DNA of 64,000 nucleotides from Rhizobium mesoamericanum STM3625 (GTDB lineage: Bacteria; Pseudomonadota; Alphaproteobacteria; Rhizobiales; Rhizobiaceae). The stretch's first letter is position 1, and each line of letters starts with the position of its first letter. The stretch is from the NCBI RefSeq assembly GCF_000312665.1, contig NZ_HF536772.1, forward strand, positions 3,604,688-3,668,687. Reading direction: 5' to 3'. The notes beneath the pieces were generated by a model, which saw only the letters and a list, made by a program, of their open reading frames with translations, searched no databases and had not been told where the DNA came from. Position numbers and translations under genes: made by a program. Positions 41,297 through 51,752 of the stretch are shown in pieces.

Positions 41297-42334
41297 TCAC
41301 GCCGCGGCGCGTCGGTCGAAGGCGTCGATGTGACGGCGGTCGACCCAGTCGGCGATGTCGAAATCGGCCGCGAGGAAGCCGAAGTCGCGCAGGAAATCCT
41401 TATAATGGCCGATCGCCTCCACCAGCTCGGGCTGCAGGCCAAGGCCGAGGTGCTTGTGGATGTCGGGGCCATTGGAGGCGAGAACCTGTTCTTCCGTGGC
41501 ACCGGCCTCCCGCGCGACGAAACGCCTCGTTTCTTCAGGATGCTCTTCGGCCCAGGTGCTTGCCTTGAAAATCGATTCCAGCAGGCGCGCGACGAGATCC
41601 GGCCGCTCGTCAGCCAGCAACTCGTCCACCGTCAGCACGCGCGGCGAGCCGGAATTGATGCGGATTTTTGGATCAGGGTTAAAGCCGAACTCCGCCACCT
41701 GCACGGCACCGATCAGGTTGGCGACATTGATGCCCGCCGTGCCCTTCACATAGATGGCGTCGACGTCACCGCGAATGAGGGCCGCGACCTCCTCGCCATA
41801 GGCCTGTCGGCGCTTCAGCCCGAAGAGGGAGGGGCCCTCCTGGGTGGAAAGCACGGAGTCCGAAAGCGCGATGTCGACGATCTCGACATCGTCGAGCGCC
41901 AGGCCTTCCAGCGAAAGGGCGGAAATGAGCCCCTTGAGAGCCGTGGCGCGCATGAAATCGACAATGCCCTCAGGCCGGCGGGCGATGCCGAAGCGGCGAC
42001 CTTTCAGATCCTTCGTGGTCTTGATGCCGGTTTCAGGCAGGGTGATGATCGCCTGGAATTCGTCGGTCCAGGTGATGCCGATGAGCCGCGTCTTGCGGCC
42101 TTCGGAGCGGGCCCGGATTGGCGGTACGTTGCCGCCATGGCGGAACGACCAATCGAGCGTGTGGTTGAAATGGCTCTGGCGGATGTCGCGATCGGGGGAG
42201 TCGATAATCGATTTCAGCGTCACGCCGTCTTTGCGGAAGTTCTCCTCGAGATAGCCAAGCTGTGCGGCAAGGCCGACGGGTGTCGGCACGGGGCAACGCG
42301 TGTACCAGATTTCGGATATGGCATTGCTTGTCAT
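41297..42334 (-). CDS. DszB-like sulfinate desulfinase (NMT1/binding-protein fold)
   Basis: A 345-residue protein with no signal peptide that would often be labelled an ABC sulfonate-binding protein. It carries the residues known in Rhodococcus DszB: Cys14 in WYTRCPVPTP (DszB Cys27), His55 in RQSHFNH (His60), Arg65 and Gly68 in FRHGGNVPPI (Arg70, Gly73); His-to-Arg and Arg-to-Gly spacings are identical (10 and 3). LIGITW and DLKGRRFGI follow as in DszB. DszB hydrolyses an aryl sulfinate to sulfite plus a hydroxylated or plain ring. It sits between a flavin monooxygenase and a DszC-like gene, as in a desulfurisation operon. Start 42334 has AGGAG upstream. A cytoplasmic site is expected. Confidence 0.82.
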   Translation of the reverse strand: MTSNAISEIWYTRCPVPTPVGLAAQLGYLEENFRKDGVTLKSIIDSPDRDIRQSHFNHTLDWSFRHGGNVPPIRARSEGRKTRLIGITWTDEFQAIITLPETGIKTTKDLKGRRFGIARRPEGIVDFMRATALKGLISALSLEGLALDDVEIVDIALSDSVLSTQEGPSLFGLKRRQAYGEEVAALIRGDVDAIYVKGTAGINVANLIGAVQVAEFGFNPDPKIRINSGSPRVLTVDELLADERPDLVARLLESIFKASTWAEEHPEETRRFVAREAGATEEQVLASNGPDIHKHLGLGLQPELVEAIGHYKDFLRDFGFLAADFDIADWVDRRHIDAFDRRAAA

Positions 42335-42344
42335 GGCGTTTCTC

Positions 42345-43523
42345 CTAGTGCCGCAGGCCGGCTTGCTTCATCAGGGGCAGGACGTCGGAACCGAAGAATT
42401 CGAGGTCGTCGCGGAAGTCGAAGAAGCTGAGCTGCAAGCCGTCGACGCCGGCTTCCTTCAGCTTCATGAACTGATCGACCACCTGCTCGGGCGAGCCGAT
42501 CACGCGGATGTTGCCGCCGATTGCTCGGTAGGGATCCTGTGGATCACGGCCCTTCCACGCGTGGGCATCCGAGTTCAGCGACTGGAAGCCCTGCGGCGAG
42601 CGCTGGTCGGCATGGGCGACGATGCGGTCGGCGAGTTCAAAGGCCTCCTTCTCCGTCGGCCGGCAGATCACCATCGGGTTGAGTAGCGTGCGCACAGTGC
42701 GACCGACGCCGATTGCAGAGTCTTTGACGCGTTTGGTGTGTGCGGGAAGCGATTCCAGCGCGCTGTCGATGTCGGCGCCTGTCGGGCTGGTGATAAAGAC
42801 AATGTCCGAGTAGCGGCCGGCAAAGGCGATGCCGGCATCCGAACCGGTGGCATTGACGAGGATCGGGCGGCCAAAATTGGGTTTCGGCGTGACGAAGCCG
42901 CCGCCGAGCTTCCAGCTGCTTTCGCCTTCGAAAGAGAAGTTCTCGCTATCGCTCCACAGGCGCTGGACCACCTCGAGGAATTCGGCTGCCAGCTCATAAC
43001 GCTTGTCGTGCTCGATACGCGGCCAGCCGAACATCTCGTGCTCGACCGCCCTGTGGCCGGTGACCACGTTGATGCCCCAGCGCCCGCCGGTGATATGGTC
43101 AAGCGTTGCCCCGAATTTCGCCAGATGCAGCGGATGCCATGGGCCGTAGAGCACATGCATGGTCGAAATCAGCATAATCCTCTTGGTAAGGCCTGCCAGC
43201 GCTGCCGTTGAGACGAAGCTGTCCAGCGCCTGGCCGTCGAAAACGCCACCGTAGCCGCCCTTGGGCAGCCATTGCGACAGCGCAAAGACGAGATCGAAAC
43301 CGAGTTCCTCGGCCTTGAGCGTCAGGGCCTTGTTGTAGTCGAAGCGCCAGTCGGTCGATCGCTCAAGCGTGGATTGCGTCCAGCCGCCGGCCTGGATTGG
43401 CAGGAAGAGGCCGAGAAGGACGGGCTGCTTGAGTGCCTGCGAGAGCGGACTTTCTGGGAAATCGGTCGGGGCTGCGAATTTTGGCAGGCCGACGATCGAA
43501 CCGGGACGATGTTGAATGGACAT
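42345..43523 (-). CDS. SfnG-like FMNH2-dependent sulfone monooxygenase
   Basis: A 392-residue luciferase-like enzyme. TDWRFDYNKALTLKAEELGF, STMHVLYGPWHPLHLAKFGA, DHITGGRWGINVVTGHRAVE and DDLEFFGSDVLPLM are close to the dimethylsulfone monooxygenase (SfnG) branch. It would use reduced flavin and O2 to cleave a C–S bond in a sulfone, giving a sulfinate that the DszB-like product could then process. Start 43523 (MSIQHRPG) follows GGGAG; preceding in-frame codons are Arg-rich and non-coding. The gene ends 10 bp before the DszB-like start and begins 23 bp after the binding protein stop. The exact sulfone is not known. Confidence 0.86.
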   Translation of the reverse strand: MSIQHRPGSIVGLPKFAAPTDFPESPLSQALKQPVLLGLFLPIQAGGWTQSTLERSTDWRFDYNKALTLKAEELGFDLVFALSQWLPKGGYGGVFDGQALDSFVSTAALAGLTKRIMLISTMHVLYGPWHPLHLAKFGATLDHITGGRWGINVVTGHRAVEHEMFGWPRIEHDKRYELAAEFLEVVQRLWSDSENFSFEGESSWKLGGGFVTPKPNFGRPILVNATGSDAGIAFAGRYSDIVFITSPTGADIDSALESLPAHTKRVKDSAIGVGRTVRTLLNPMVICRPTEKEAFELADRIVAHADQRSPQGFQSLNSDAHAWKGRDPQDPYRAIGGNIRVIGSPEQVVDQFMKLKEAGVDGLQLSFFDFRDDLEFFGSDVLPLMKQAGLRH

Positions 43524-43546
43524 GATTGTGCTCCCGTTAATCTGGC

Positions 43547-45154
43547 TCAGGACGCTGCGACATAGGCATAGGCCAGGCTGCCGGCGATGCCTTCGCCGCC
43601 GATCGTGTGGTCGGAAATCCGTTTGTTGTAGATCGTCAGTTCCGGCTGGCTGACGATGTCGATCGCCGGAACGTCGTCGACGAGGATCCGCTGGATCTGA
43701 CTCCACTGCTCGACGCGCTTCGCCTCGTCGACCTCGACGGCTGCTGCTTCGAGCAGTTCATCGACCTTTGGGTTGCTGTAGGCGGCGCCGTTCGAGAACG
43801 GGACACCAGGCTTGAAGTTCTTGCTCCAATAGAGGCGCTGCACGCCAACCGTTGGATCGAAAAGGTTGCTCATGCCCTCGAAGGCGAAGTCGAAATCGCG
43901 GTCGGTATAGATGCGCTTGGTGTAGGTCGCGAAATCTTGGCTGCGAACGGTGGCGTCGATGCCGACCTTGGCCAGCGCCTGGCGAATATACTCGGAGCCG
44001 CGCGGATAGGTTTCGCCGCTCGGCACGTAGTCGAGGTTGATGCGGGCGCGGATGCCGTCGCCACCACGTGGGTAGCCGGCCTCATCAAGAAGCTTCTCGG
44101 CCGCGGCGAGATCGATCGGATAGGTCTTGAGATCCGGCACGTACCATTTGGCAAGGTTGGGATTGATGGGGCCTGGGATCGCGGCGCCATAGCCGTAGTT
44201 GATCGTGTTGTGGATGACGTTGCGGTCGATCACATGGGCGAAGGCGCGACGCACCCGCACATCCTTGAAGAAGGGACGCTCGAGGTTGAATTCGATGCGG
44301 CTGACGCCGTTCTGGTATTGATAGCCCTTAGTCTCGAAGGCGAGCCCTTCGGCGCCCCGCAGCCGTTCGAGGTCGCTGAGCGGCACGGGCGTCGAGGGCG
44401 CGAGGTCGATTTCGCCGGTCTCGATTGCGATTGAACGAGCCGCGGCATCAGGAATGAAGCGGATGATCAGCTGGTCGAGATAGGGGCGGGGCTGGTCCCA
44501 ATAATCCGGGTTGCGCTCATAGACGATATGGCTGCCGCGCACCCACTCCTTGAACTTGAAGGGGCCAGTTCCGATCGGAGCGAGATTGGCGGGGTTTTCC
44601 GCGACCTTGGTGCCTTCGTAGATATGGCGCGGGACGATCGGCGTTTCTGAGGCGGCAAGAGCCGTGATCAGATAAGGCGCCGGCTTCGACAGTTTGAGGA
44701 TGGCCGTCTGCGCGTCGGGCGTTTCGATGTCGACGAGATTGAGGAAAGTATTGCGCCCGCGCGGATGAACTTCCTTCAGCGTCTTGATCGAGAAGGCGAC
44801 GTCGGCGGAGGTGAAGGCCTGTCCGTCATGCCATTTCACACCCTCGCGCAGTTTGAAGGTATAGGTCAGGCCATCGGGGCTGACTGTCCACGCTTTTGCC
44901 AGCAGCGGTCTCGGATTGAGCTCGAAGTCGTAGGTGAGAAGCCCTTCCGTCGTCTTTGGCGATACGTAGACCGCATTAAAGGCCGTGTGGGCAATCGTTG
45001 TCAGGACAGGTGGCTCCGCGGCCAGAAGGAGCGTTGCCGTGCCGCCGCGCGTTGCGGCCGCCGAAAAGGCCGGAAGCCGTGCTGTTGCAGTGACGCCGAG
45101 TGCGACCGAGGCCAGGAGAAACCTGCGCCGTGTGGGTGCGGGATAAAGTGACAT
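43547..45154 (-). CDS. Tat-exported peptide/opine-type ABC substrate-binding protein (paralogue 1)
   Basis: A 535-residue SBP_bac_5 family protein. The N terminus has a twin-arginine export signal (TRRRFLLASVALG), with folding before export implied. The mature protein shows the family core: GLTYTFKLREGVKWHDGQAF, GTGPFKFKEWVRGSH and a C-terminal YNKRISDHTIGGEG. Start 45154 (ATG) is preferred to the TTG at 45163 because GAGGG lies upstream. It heads the minus-strand monooxygenase series and is divergent from the permease genes at 45429. Two close relatives occur at 54267 and 61753. The ligand is probably the organosulfur compound rather than a peptide (inference from neighbours). Confidence 0.9.
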   Translation of the reverse strand: MSLYPAPTRRRFLLASVALGVTATARLPAFSAAATRGGTATLLLAAEPPVLTTIAHTAFNAVYVSPKTTEGLLTYDFELNPRPLLAKAWTVSPDGLTYTFKLREGVKWHDGQAFTSADVAFSIKTLKEVHPRGRNTFLNLVDIETPDAQTAILKLSKPAPYLITALAASETPIVPRHIYEGTKVAENPANLAPIGTGPFKFKEWVRGSHIVYERNPDYWDQPRPYLDQLIIRFIPDAAARSIAIETGEIDLAPSTPVPLSDLERLRGAEGLAFETKGYQYQNGVSRIEFNLERPFFKDVRVRRAFAHVIDRNVIHNTINYGYGAAIPGPINPNLAKWYVPDLKTYPIDLAAAEKLLDEAGYPRGGDGIRARINLDYVPSGETYPRGSEYIRQALAKVGIDATVRSQDFATYTKRIYTDRDFDFAFEGMSNLFDPTVGVQRLYWSKNFKPGVPFSNGAAYSNPKVDELLEAAAVEVDEAKRVEQWSQIQRILVDDVPAIDIVSQPELTIYNKRISDHTIGGEGIAGSLAYAYVAAS

Positions 45155-45428
45155 CTTGTTCAACCCTCATGATCTCGGGGCCGTGGCGGCCCGTTTCAGT
45201 GCCATTCCGCAGATCGATCCTGCTTTAGAGATTCTTGCCTCATCACCGCTGCGAAGTGGCATGAAATTCCTAAATGTCCGGATCTCTGGTAATTTGTTTC
45301 TATAGGTCGGCGTTGTGGCGATGTTGTTGGAATTATTTACCAATATGGATTTGACAAAACCCACAGAATTAGTCAACTACTAAGCGGTAAGACGAGGTGA
45401 AATCTTTCCAGATCGCGGGGTAGGGCAC
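45155..45428. promoter_or_regulatory. Divergent promoter region between binding protein and importer genes
   Basis: A 274-bp non-coding gap from which two operons diverge. It is AT-richer than its surroundings from about 45260. TTTGAC (about 45351) and GTCAA (about 45374) form a weak inverted pair, and TTGACA could be a -35 box for the permease operon. A joint switch for both operons is plausible, but no strong operator is visible. Confidence 0.4.
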
Positions 45429-46418
45429 ATGCCGGCTTACAGGCGGATCCGTCGAAGGGTCAGCAGGACGATCATCCAGGCCGTGCCTACGATGCTCGGG
45501 ATCGTCATCTTGAATTTCTTCCTGCTGAAGCTGGCGCCCGGGGATGCGGCCGATGTGATGGCAGCAGAATCCGGGTCGGCAACGGTCGAAACCATGGCGG
45601 CGCTGCGTGAACGGTTCGGGCTCGATAGCCCGATCCTGGTGCAGCTCATCAACTACCTGAACAACCTTGCGCATTTCAGTCTCGGCTTCTCGCCGCGCTA
45701 CGGCATGTCGGTCGCCGATCTTATCGGCCAGCGCCTGCCAGGTACGCTTTTGCTCATGCTAGCGGCGTTGACGATTGCGATTGCGCTCGGATTGCTTCTC
45801 GGCTCGCTGATGGCGGCCTTCTCCGGACGTCTGCCGGATCGCATCATCTCGGTGATTTCGCTGCTGTTTTATTCGATCCCCGGCTTCTGGATCGGACTGA
45901 TGCTGATCCTTCTCTTCTCGGTCAAACTTGGCTGGCTGCCGAGCGGCGGCGATAGCACGATCGGTTCGCGGCTGACCGGGCTTCCGGCGCTGCTCGACAG
46001 GGCGCGCTATATGGTGCTGCCGGCGACCTCGCTCGCGCTTTTCTATCTCGCAATCTATGCCCGGCTGACGCGCGCTTCGATGCTCGAGGTCAAGTCGCAG
46101 GATTTCGTCCGAACCGCGCGCGCCAAGGGTGTCTCGCCCTTCGTGCTGACCACGCGGCACGTCCTTCGCAACGCTCTCATCCCGATCACGACCATGGCGG
46201 GAATGCACTTCGGCGGAATGCTCGGCGGCGCCGTCGTAGTCGAGACCGTCTACAGCTGGCCCGGGCTCGGGCGGCTTGCCTTCGAAGCCGTCATGGCGCG
46301 CGATTTCAGCGTGCTCCTCGGCATCCTTTTGCTTTCATCCTTCCTCGTGATCGTCGCCAACGCGGCCGTCGACCTCCTGCAGGCTTGGATCGATCCCCGA
46401 ATTGGAGAAAGCCGATGA
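45429..46418 (+). CDS. ABC importer permease, DppB type
   Basis: A 329-residue inner-membrane subunit with six membrane segments (for example TIIQAVPTMLGIVILNFFLL and LLLMLAALTIAIALGLLLGS). It has the DppB/OppB signature RLTRASMLEVKSQDFVRTARAKG, followed by the EAA loop (RHVLRNALIP). The family takes up dipeptides, opines, glutathione or nickel. It is the first gene of an importer operon (this, a DppC-type permease, two ATPases). The next gene's ATG overlaps its stop codon. The divergent binding protein presumably supplies the substrate; the transporters flank a sulfur gene set. Confidence 0.92.
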   Translation: MPAYRRIRRRVSRTIIQAVPTMLGIVILNFFLLKLAPGDAADVMAAESGSATVETMAALRERFGLDSPILVQLINYLNNLAHFSLGFSPRYGMSVADLIGQRLPGTLLLMLAALTIAIALGLLLGSLMAAFSGRLPDRIISVISLLFYSIPGFWIGLMLILLFSVKLGWLPSGGDSTIGSRLTGLPALLDRARYMVLPATSLALFYLAIYARLTRASMLEVKSQDFVRTARAKGVSPFVLTTRHVLRNALIPITTMAGMHFGGMLGGAVVVETVYSWPGLGRLAFEAVMARDFSVLLGILLLSSFLVIVANAAVDLLQAWIDPRIGESR

Positions 46419-47418
46419 ACAGTCAGAAACTCGCAACACTGGCCGGCGAATCAATCGACTTTGTGCCGCGGGCAAAGGCCGAGACGGTCCCTCCAACCCC
46501 TGAAGCGCCGAAGCAGCCGCGCTGGACGCATATCCATGCGCCTGATGTGCGCGCCTCGGTTTCCGGGACAGCCTGGCGCGGCATGCGGCGGGAGCTGAAA
46601 GTCTTTCTCGCCAACTACAACGCACTCTTCGGGACAGGCATCCTGCTTCTGGTTGTCCTGTCGGCGCTGTCTGCGCCGCTTCTCTACCCGGGTGATCCGC
46701 TGGAGATGGTGGCGCGGCCCTTCCTCTGGCCCGGTCAGAACCCGGCCTATCCGCTCGGCACGGATTCGATGGGACGCGACGTGCTGGCCGGTATCGTGCA
46801 TGGCGCTCGCATATCGCTGACGGTCGGGCTTGCGGCCACCGCGCTTGGGCTGACGGCGGGGATCGCGATCGGTGCAGTTGCCGGATATTTCGGCGGCGTG
46901 ATCGACGATATCCTCGTCAAATTCATCGAGATATTCCAAACCATTCCAAGCTTCGTGCTGCTCGTCGTTCTGGTGGCGATCGCCCAGCCGACGACGGCAA
47001 CCGTGACCATTGCCATCGCGATCGTCTCCTGGCCCACTGTGGCGCGGCTGACGCGTGCCGAATTCCGCGCCATTCGCGAGAAGGATTATGTCCAGGCCGC
47101 GCGCAGCCTCGGCTTCGGCCATGCCCGCATCATCTTCCGCGAGATCCTTCCAAATGCGCTGCCGCCGCTGATCGTCACCTCGTCGGTGATGGTGGCAAGC
47201 GCGATCCTGATGGAATCGGCGCTCTCCTTCATGGGGCTTGGGGATCCCAATCGCGTCTCCTGGGGCTCGATGATCGGCGCGGGCCGCGATGTCATCCGCA
47301 CCGCCTGGTATCTGACGGCGCTACCGGGTCTGGCGATCGTCTTGACGGTTCTTTCGCTCAACCTGATCGGCGATGGCCTGAACGACGCGCTGAACCCGCG
47401 CTTTTCGGAGGATCGCTG

Positions 47419-47419
<1 letters not shown>
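46415..47419 (+). CDS. ABC importer permease, DppC type
   Basis: A 334-residue permease with an N-terminal cytoplasmic extension (about 60 residues), a membrane segment (TGILLLVVLSALSAPLLY), NPAYPLGTDSMGRDVLAGI and the EAA loop ARSLGFGHARIIFREILPNAL. The length and order match DppC/OppC subunits. The ATG at 46415 overlaps the TGA of the previous gene (ATGA) and has GGAG 7 nt upstream. The stop overlaps the ATG of the ATPase gene. It forms the heterodimeric channel with the DppB-type partner. The 60-residue extension is a little longer than common. Confidence 0.92.
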
Positions 47420-48391
<972 letters not shown>

Positions 48392-48411
<20 letters not shown>

Positions 48412-49327
48412 TCGACTCTCGACCCATTACGTCGGAGCCGCCGGCACCGTGCGCGCCGTCGATGGCGTCTCGCTCGAGATCGCCGAAGGCGAGACGGTGG
48501 CGCTCGTCGGTGAATCGGGCTGCGGCAAGTCCACGCTCGGCAAATCGCTGGTTAGGCTTGTCGATCCGTCGTCGGGGAACGTCACCTTCAAGGGCAGGGA
48601 CGTCACCGCCATGGCGGGGCGAGAACTGCAATCGGTCCGGCGCAGCATCCAGATGATCTTCCAGGATCCCTTCGCCTCGCTCAATCCGAGGCACACCATC
48701 CGCTCGATCCTGACGGCACCTCTTGCGGTCCACGGCATCGGTGAGCGCAAGCAGCGCGATGCGATCGCGGCAAAGATGGTGGCGCATGTCGGCCTGCCGG
48801 CGGATTCGCTTGATCGCTACCCGCATGAGTTCTCCGGTGGACAGCGCCAGCGCATCGGCATCGCCCGTGCGCTCATCCTGCAGCCGGAGCTGGTCATCTG
48901 CGACGAGCCTGTCTCGGCGCTTGATCTCTCGATCCAGGCCCAGATTCTCAACCTGCTGGTCGAGATGAAGACGGAGCGGTCGCTCTCCTATCTCTTCATC
49001 TCGCATGACCTCTCGGTCGTGCGCTATTTCGCTGATCGTGTGCTCGTCATGTATCTCGGCCGCATCGTCGAGAGCGCCCCGACGAGCGAGCTTTGGACGG
49101 GCGCCAAGCACCCCTACACGCGGGCGCTGCTTGCCGCCGTGCCCGATCCGTCGCGGCGCAAAAAGGCCGCGCCAATCACCGGCGATTTGCCGAGCCCGCA
49201 CAATCCGCCCTCCGGCTGCCGTTTCCATACGCGCTGTCCGCTCGCCACCGATATCTGCCGGGCGGAAGACCCGGCGTTCCGCCAGTTCGGCAGCGGCCAT
49301 GCCGCCGCCTGCCATCACGCTCAGTAA
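48392..49327 (+). CDS. ABC importer ATPase, DppF type
   Basis: A 311-residue second ATPase. It has Walker [28 protein letters not shown], the ABC signature FSGGQRQR, Walker [13 protein letters not shown], and [20 protein letters not shown]. The C-terminal domain has [12 protein letters not shown]. Start 48392 has GGAGAAGG upstream and lies inside the end of the DppD-type gene (20-bp overlap). With the other three genes it completes one dipeptide/opine-type importer. AKR and acyl-CoA-dehydrogenase-like genes follow on the same strand. Confidence 0.93.
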
Positions 49328-49341
49328 GAAGGGACAATGCA

Positions 49342-50400
49342 ATGGTCGATTATCGCTATCTCGGGCGCAGCGCGCTCAAGGTGTCACCGCTCAGCCTGGG
49401 AACGATGATGTTCGGTGGGCCGACGCCCGACGACGTCGCGTTCCGCATCATCGACAAGGCGCGCGAGCAGGGGATCAATTTCATCGACACGGCCGATGTC
49501 TATCACGACGGCAAGTCGGAAGAGGTGGTTGGCAAGGGCATCAAGGCGCATCGCGATCACTGGGTGCTGGCGACCAAATTCGTCAATTCCCACAAGAAGG
49601 GCGCGAACCTCGGCGGCCATTCGCGCAAGTGGGTGATCGAGACCGTGGAGAACTCGCTCCGCCGCCTAAACACCGACTATATCGACATCCTCTATTTCCA
49701 CCGCGCCGTGTTTGATGCGCCGCTGGAAGAGCCGGTGCGCGCGATCGCCGATCTGATCCGCGCCGGCAAGCTGCGCTACTTCGGCGTTTCCAACTTCCGC
49801 GGCTGGCGTATCGCCGAGATCGCGCATCTGGCCGATGAACTCGGGATCGATCGTCCGGTCGCAAGCCAGCCGCTTTATAACATCGTCAACCGCACCGCCG
49901 AAGCCGAGCAGTTGCCGGCTGCCCATCACTATGGTCTCGGCGTCGTCTCCTACTCTCCGCTTGCCCGTGGCGTGCTGACGGGCAAGTATGAGGCGGGCAA
50001 GGAGCCCGCCGCCGACACACGCGCCGGCCGCGGCGACAAGCGCATCCTCGAGACCGAATGGCGTCCGGAATCGATCGCGATTGCTGGCGAGATTGCGGCG
50101 CACGCTGCCCGCAAAAGGATTTCGCCGACCGAGTTCGCGCTTGCCTGGGTGCTGAACAACAAGCTGATCTCGGCCGCGATCACCGGCCCACGCACCGAGG
50201 AGCATTGGGACCGCTATATCCGCGCGCTTGACGTCACCCTCGATGCAGAGGACGAGGCACTGGTCGACCGCCTGGTCACGACCGGTCACCCCTCGACGCC
50301 TGGCTTCAACGATCCGAGCCATCCGGTCGAAGGTCGTGTGCCGCGCAGCGCCGCCGGTGGTGCTGATAACGTCGTGCCGCTGGCGCGCGCCGTCGCCTGA
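49342..50400 (+). CDS. Aldo/keto reductase
   Basis: A 352-residue AKR of the YghZ/KCNAB-like branch. It shows FIDTADVYHDGKSEEVVGKG with the catalytic Asp/Tyr, VLATKFVNSHKKG with the Lys, DILYFHRAVFDAP with the His, and SYSPLARGVLTGKY in the NADPH loop. It follows the importer ATPase gene by 14 bp and belongs to the same operon. It may reduce an aldehyde or ketone released during substrate breakdown. The C-terminal tail is about 30 residues longer than the barrel. The substrate is unknown. Confidence 0.9.
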   Translation: MVDYRYLGRSALKVSPLSLGTMMFGGPTPDDVAFRIIDKAREQGINFIDTADVYHDGKSEEVVGKGIKAHRDHWVLATKFVNSHKKGANLGGHSRKWVIETVENSLRRLNTDYIDILYFHRAVFDAPLEEPVRAIADLIRAGKLRYFGVSNFRGWRIAEIAHLADELGIDRPVASQPLYNIVNRTAEAEQLPAAHHYGLGVVSYSPLARGVLTGKYEAGKEPAADTRAGRGDKRILETEWRPESIAIAGEIAAHAARKRISPTEFALAWVLNNKLISAAITGPRTEEHWDRYIRALDVTLDAEDEALVDRLVTTGHPSTPGFNDPSHPVEGRVPRSAAGGADNVVPLARAVA

Positions 50401-50469
50401 TCACGACATGAGGGATCCGCCGTGTCGGCGGGTCCCTGCATCTCTTTTTCTGGCCGAGAAGGGTCCTGC

Positions 50470-51717
50470 ATGCCGAATACCGCTCCCTCAACACTGTCCG
50501 CCACGCCTGTGCCCGCGGAGGGAGGCGGCGAGCTCTCGACACTGCTCGCGAACATCCCGGTTCTGACAGCTGAGATCGCGAAAGAGGCGGCCAAGCGTGA
50601 CCTGGAACGGGAACTTCCCTTCGAGGCTTTTCGCCTGTTCAAGGAAGCGGGGCTTGGCACATTGCGCATTCCGGTCGCGCTTGGCGGCCCGGGCGGATCG
50701 GTTGCCCATTATATCGAGATGGTCATGGCGATCGGAGCGGCGGATTCGAATGTCGCGCATGCGCTGCGCAGCCATTTCAACTTCACCGAAACGCTTATTC
50801 TCACGCCCAATACGGCGATTGATCGCACGCAGCTTAGCCGGGTTCTGTCGGGCAAGCTCTTCGGTGGCGCGCACACGGAGCAGGGCACCAAGCGCCCGGG
50901 CGAAGTGACAACGCGGCTGACGAGGTCAGGCGATCACTATCGCCTCAACGGCCGCAAATGGTATGCGACGGGTACAGCCTTTTCGGACTTCGCTTCCTTC
51001 AGCGCGAAGAACGACGACGGCGAGTTCGTGAGTGTCCTGCTTCCCGTCGATCGACCTGGCATCTCGATCCTCGACGACTGGGACGGCATGGGCCAGCGGT
51101 TGACGGCAAGCGGTGGGGTCCTGCTCGAAAATGTCGAGGTGCTGCCGCACGAAATTTCCACGCGCGGCCTCAATACATTGGTCGGACGCCACACCTCGAC
51201 CTTGCGGCAGCTTCACCTCGCCGCCTCGATGGCGGGTGCGGTGCGCGGTGCACTGGCCGAGGGGACAGACTATGTTCGCCGGCAGGCACGTTCGGCCGCC
51301 CACAGCGCGGCCGAAACCGCCAATGCCGATCCTTTCGTGCAGAAGATTCTCGGCGAAATCGCCGCTGGCTCCTTTGCCGTCGATACACTGATCCGCGAGA
51401 GCGCGCGTGCCCTGGACAAGACAGCCGCACTTTTCGGCGCACACGATCCGCAAGCGCTCGAAGCCGCGCTGATCGAGAGCGCGCTGACGACGGCGAGCAC
51501 TCAGATCGTCGCCTCGCAGATCGCGCTCGCCGCCGCCACGAACGTCTTCGAACTCGGCGGCGGCTCCGCGACGTCGCGCCATCTCAACCTCGACCGGCAC
51601 TGGCGCAACATCCGCACGGTGCTCAACCACAATCCGCTGCTGCACAAGGCGCGCGTGGTCGGCGACTTCTACATCAACGGAACCACGACACATCTGGAGG
51701 AAGGCAAGGTTTTCTAA
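50470..51717 (+). CDS. DszC-like acyl-CoA-dehydrogenase-fold monooxygenase
   Basis: A 415-residue flavoprotein. The N-terminal helical domain leads into RIPVALGGPGGSVAHYIEMV, then YRLNGRKWYATG, and the C-terminal RHLNLDRHWRNIRTVLNHNP, which resembles the DszC-type motif (HWRNxRTxxxHxP) where a conserved His lies at the active site. Such enzymes accept reduced FMN and O2 and oxidise sulfur or nitrogen. Start 50470 is supported by GAAGGG. It lies 69 bp after the AKR gene and 35 bp before an amidohydrolase gene. It could be the first oxidation step for the imported compound. Assigned by motif and context, not by a search. Confidence 0.82.
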   Translation: MPNTAPSTLSATPVPAEGGGELSTLLANIPVLTAEIAKEAAKRDLERELPFEAFRLFKEAGLGTLRIPVALGGPGGSVAHYIEMVMAIGAADSNVAHALRSHFNFTETLILTPNTAIDRTQLSRVLSGKLFGGAHTEQGTKRPGEVTTRLTRSGDHYRLNGRKWYATGTAFSDFASFSAKNDDGEFVSVLLPVDRPGISILDDWDGMGQRLTASGGVLLENVEVLPHEISTRGLNTLVGRHTSTLRQLHLAASMAGAVRGALAEGTDYVRRQARSAAHSAAETANADPFVQKILGEIAAGSFAVDTLIRESARALDKTAALFGAHDPQALEAALIESALTTASTQIVASQIALAAATNVFELGGGSATSRHLNLDRHWRNIRTVLNHNPLLHKARVVGDFYINGTTTHLEEGKVF

Positions 51718-51752
51718 TTCCTGCCCGGCGCAGCGATCATCACGGAGTCACC

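Noticed and set aside
41297..42334. Call as a periplasmic sulfonate-binding protein of an ABC importer
   Set aside because: There is no signal peptide and no SsuBC-type permease or ATPase in the operon, and the DszB catalytic residues are present with matching spacing. Some chance remains that it binds a ligand only.
45340..45385. Possible strong operator in the divergent region before the importer
   Set aside because: Only a 5–6 bp inverted pair (TTTGAC/GTCAA) was found, which is too short and unshared with other promoters in the window to call an operator.
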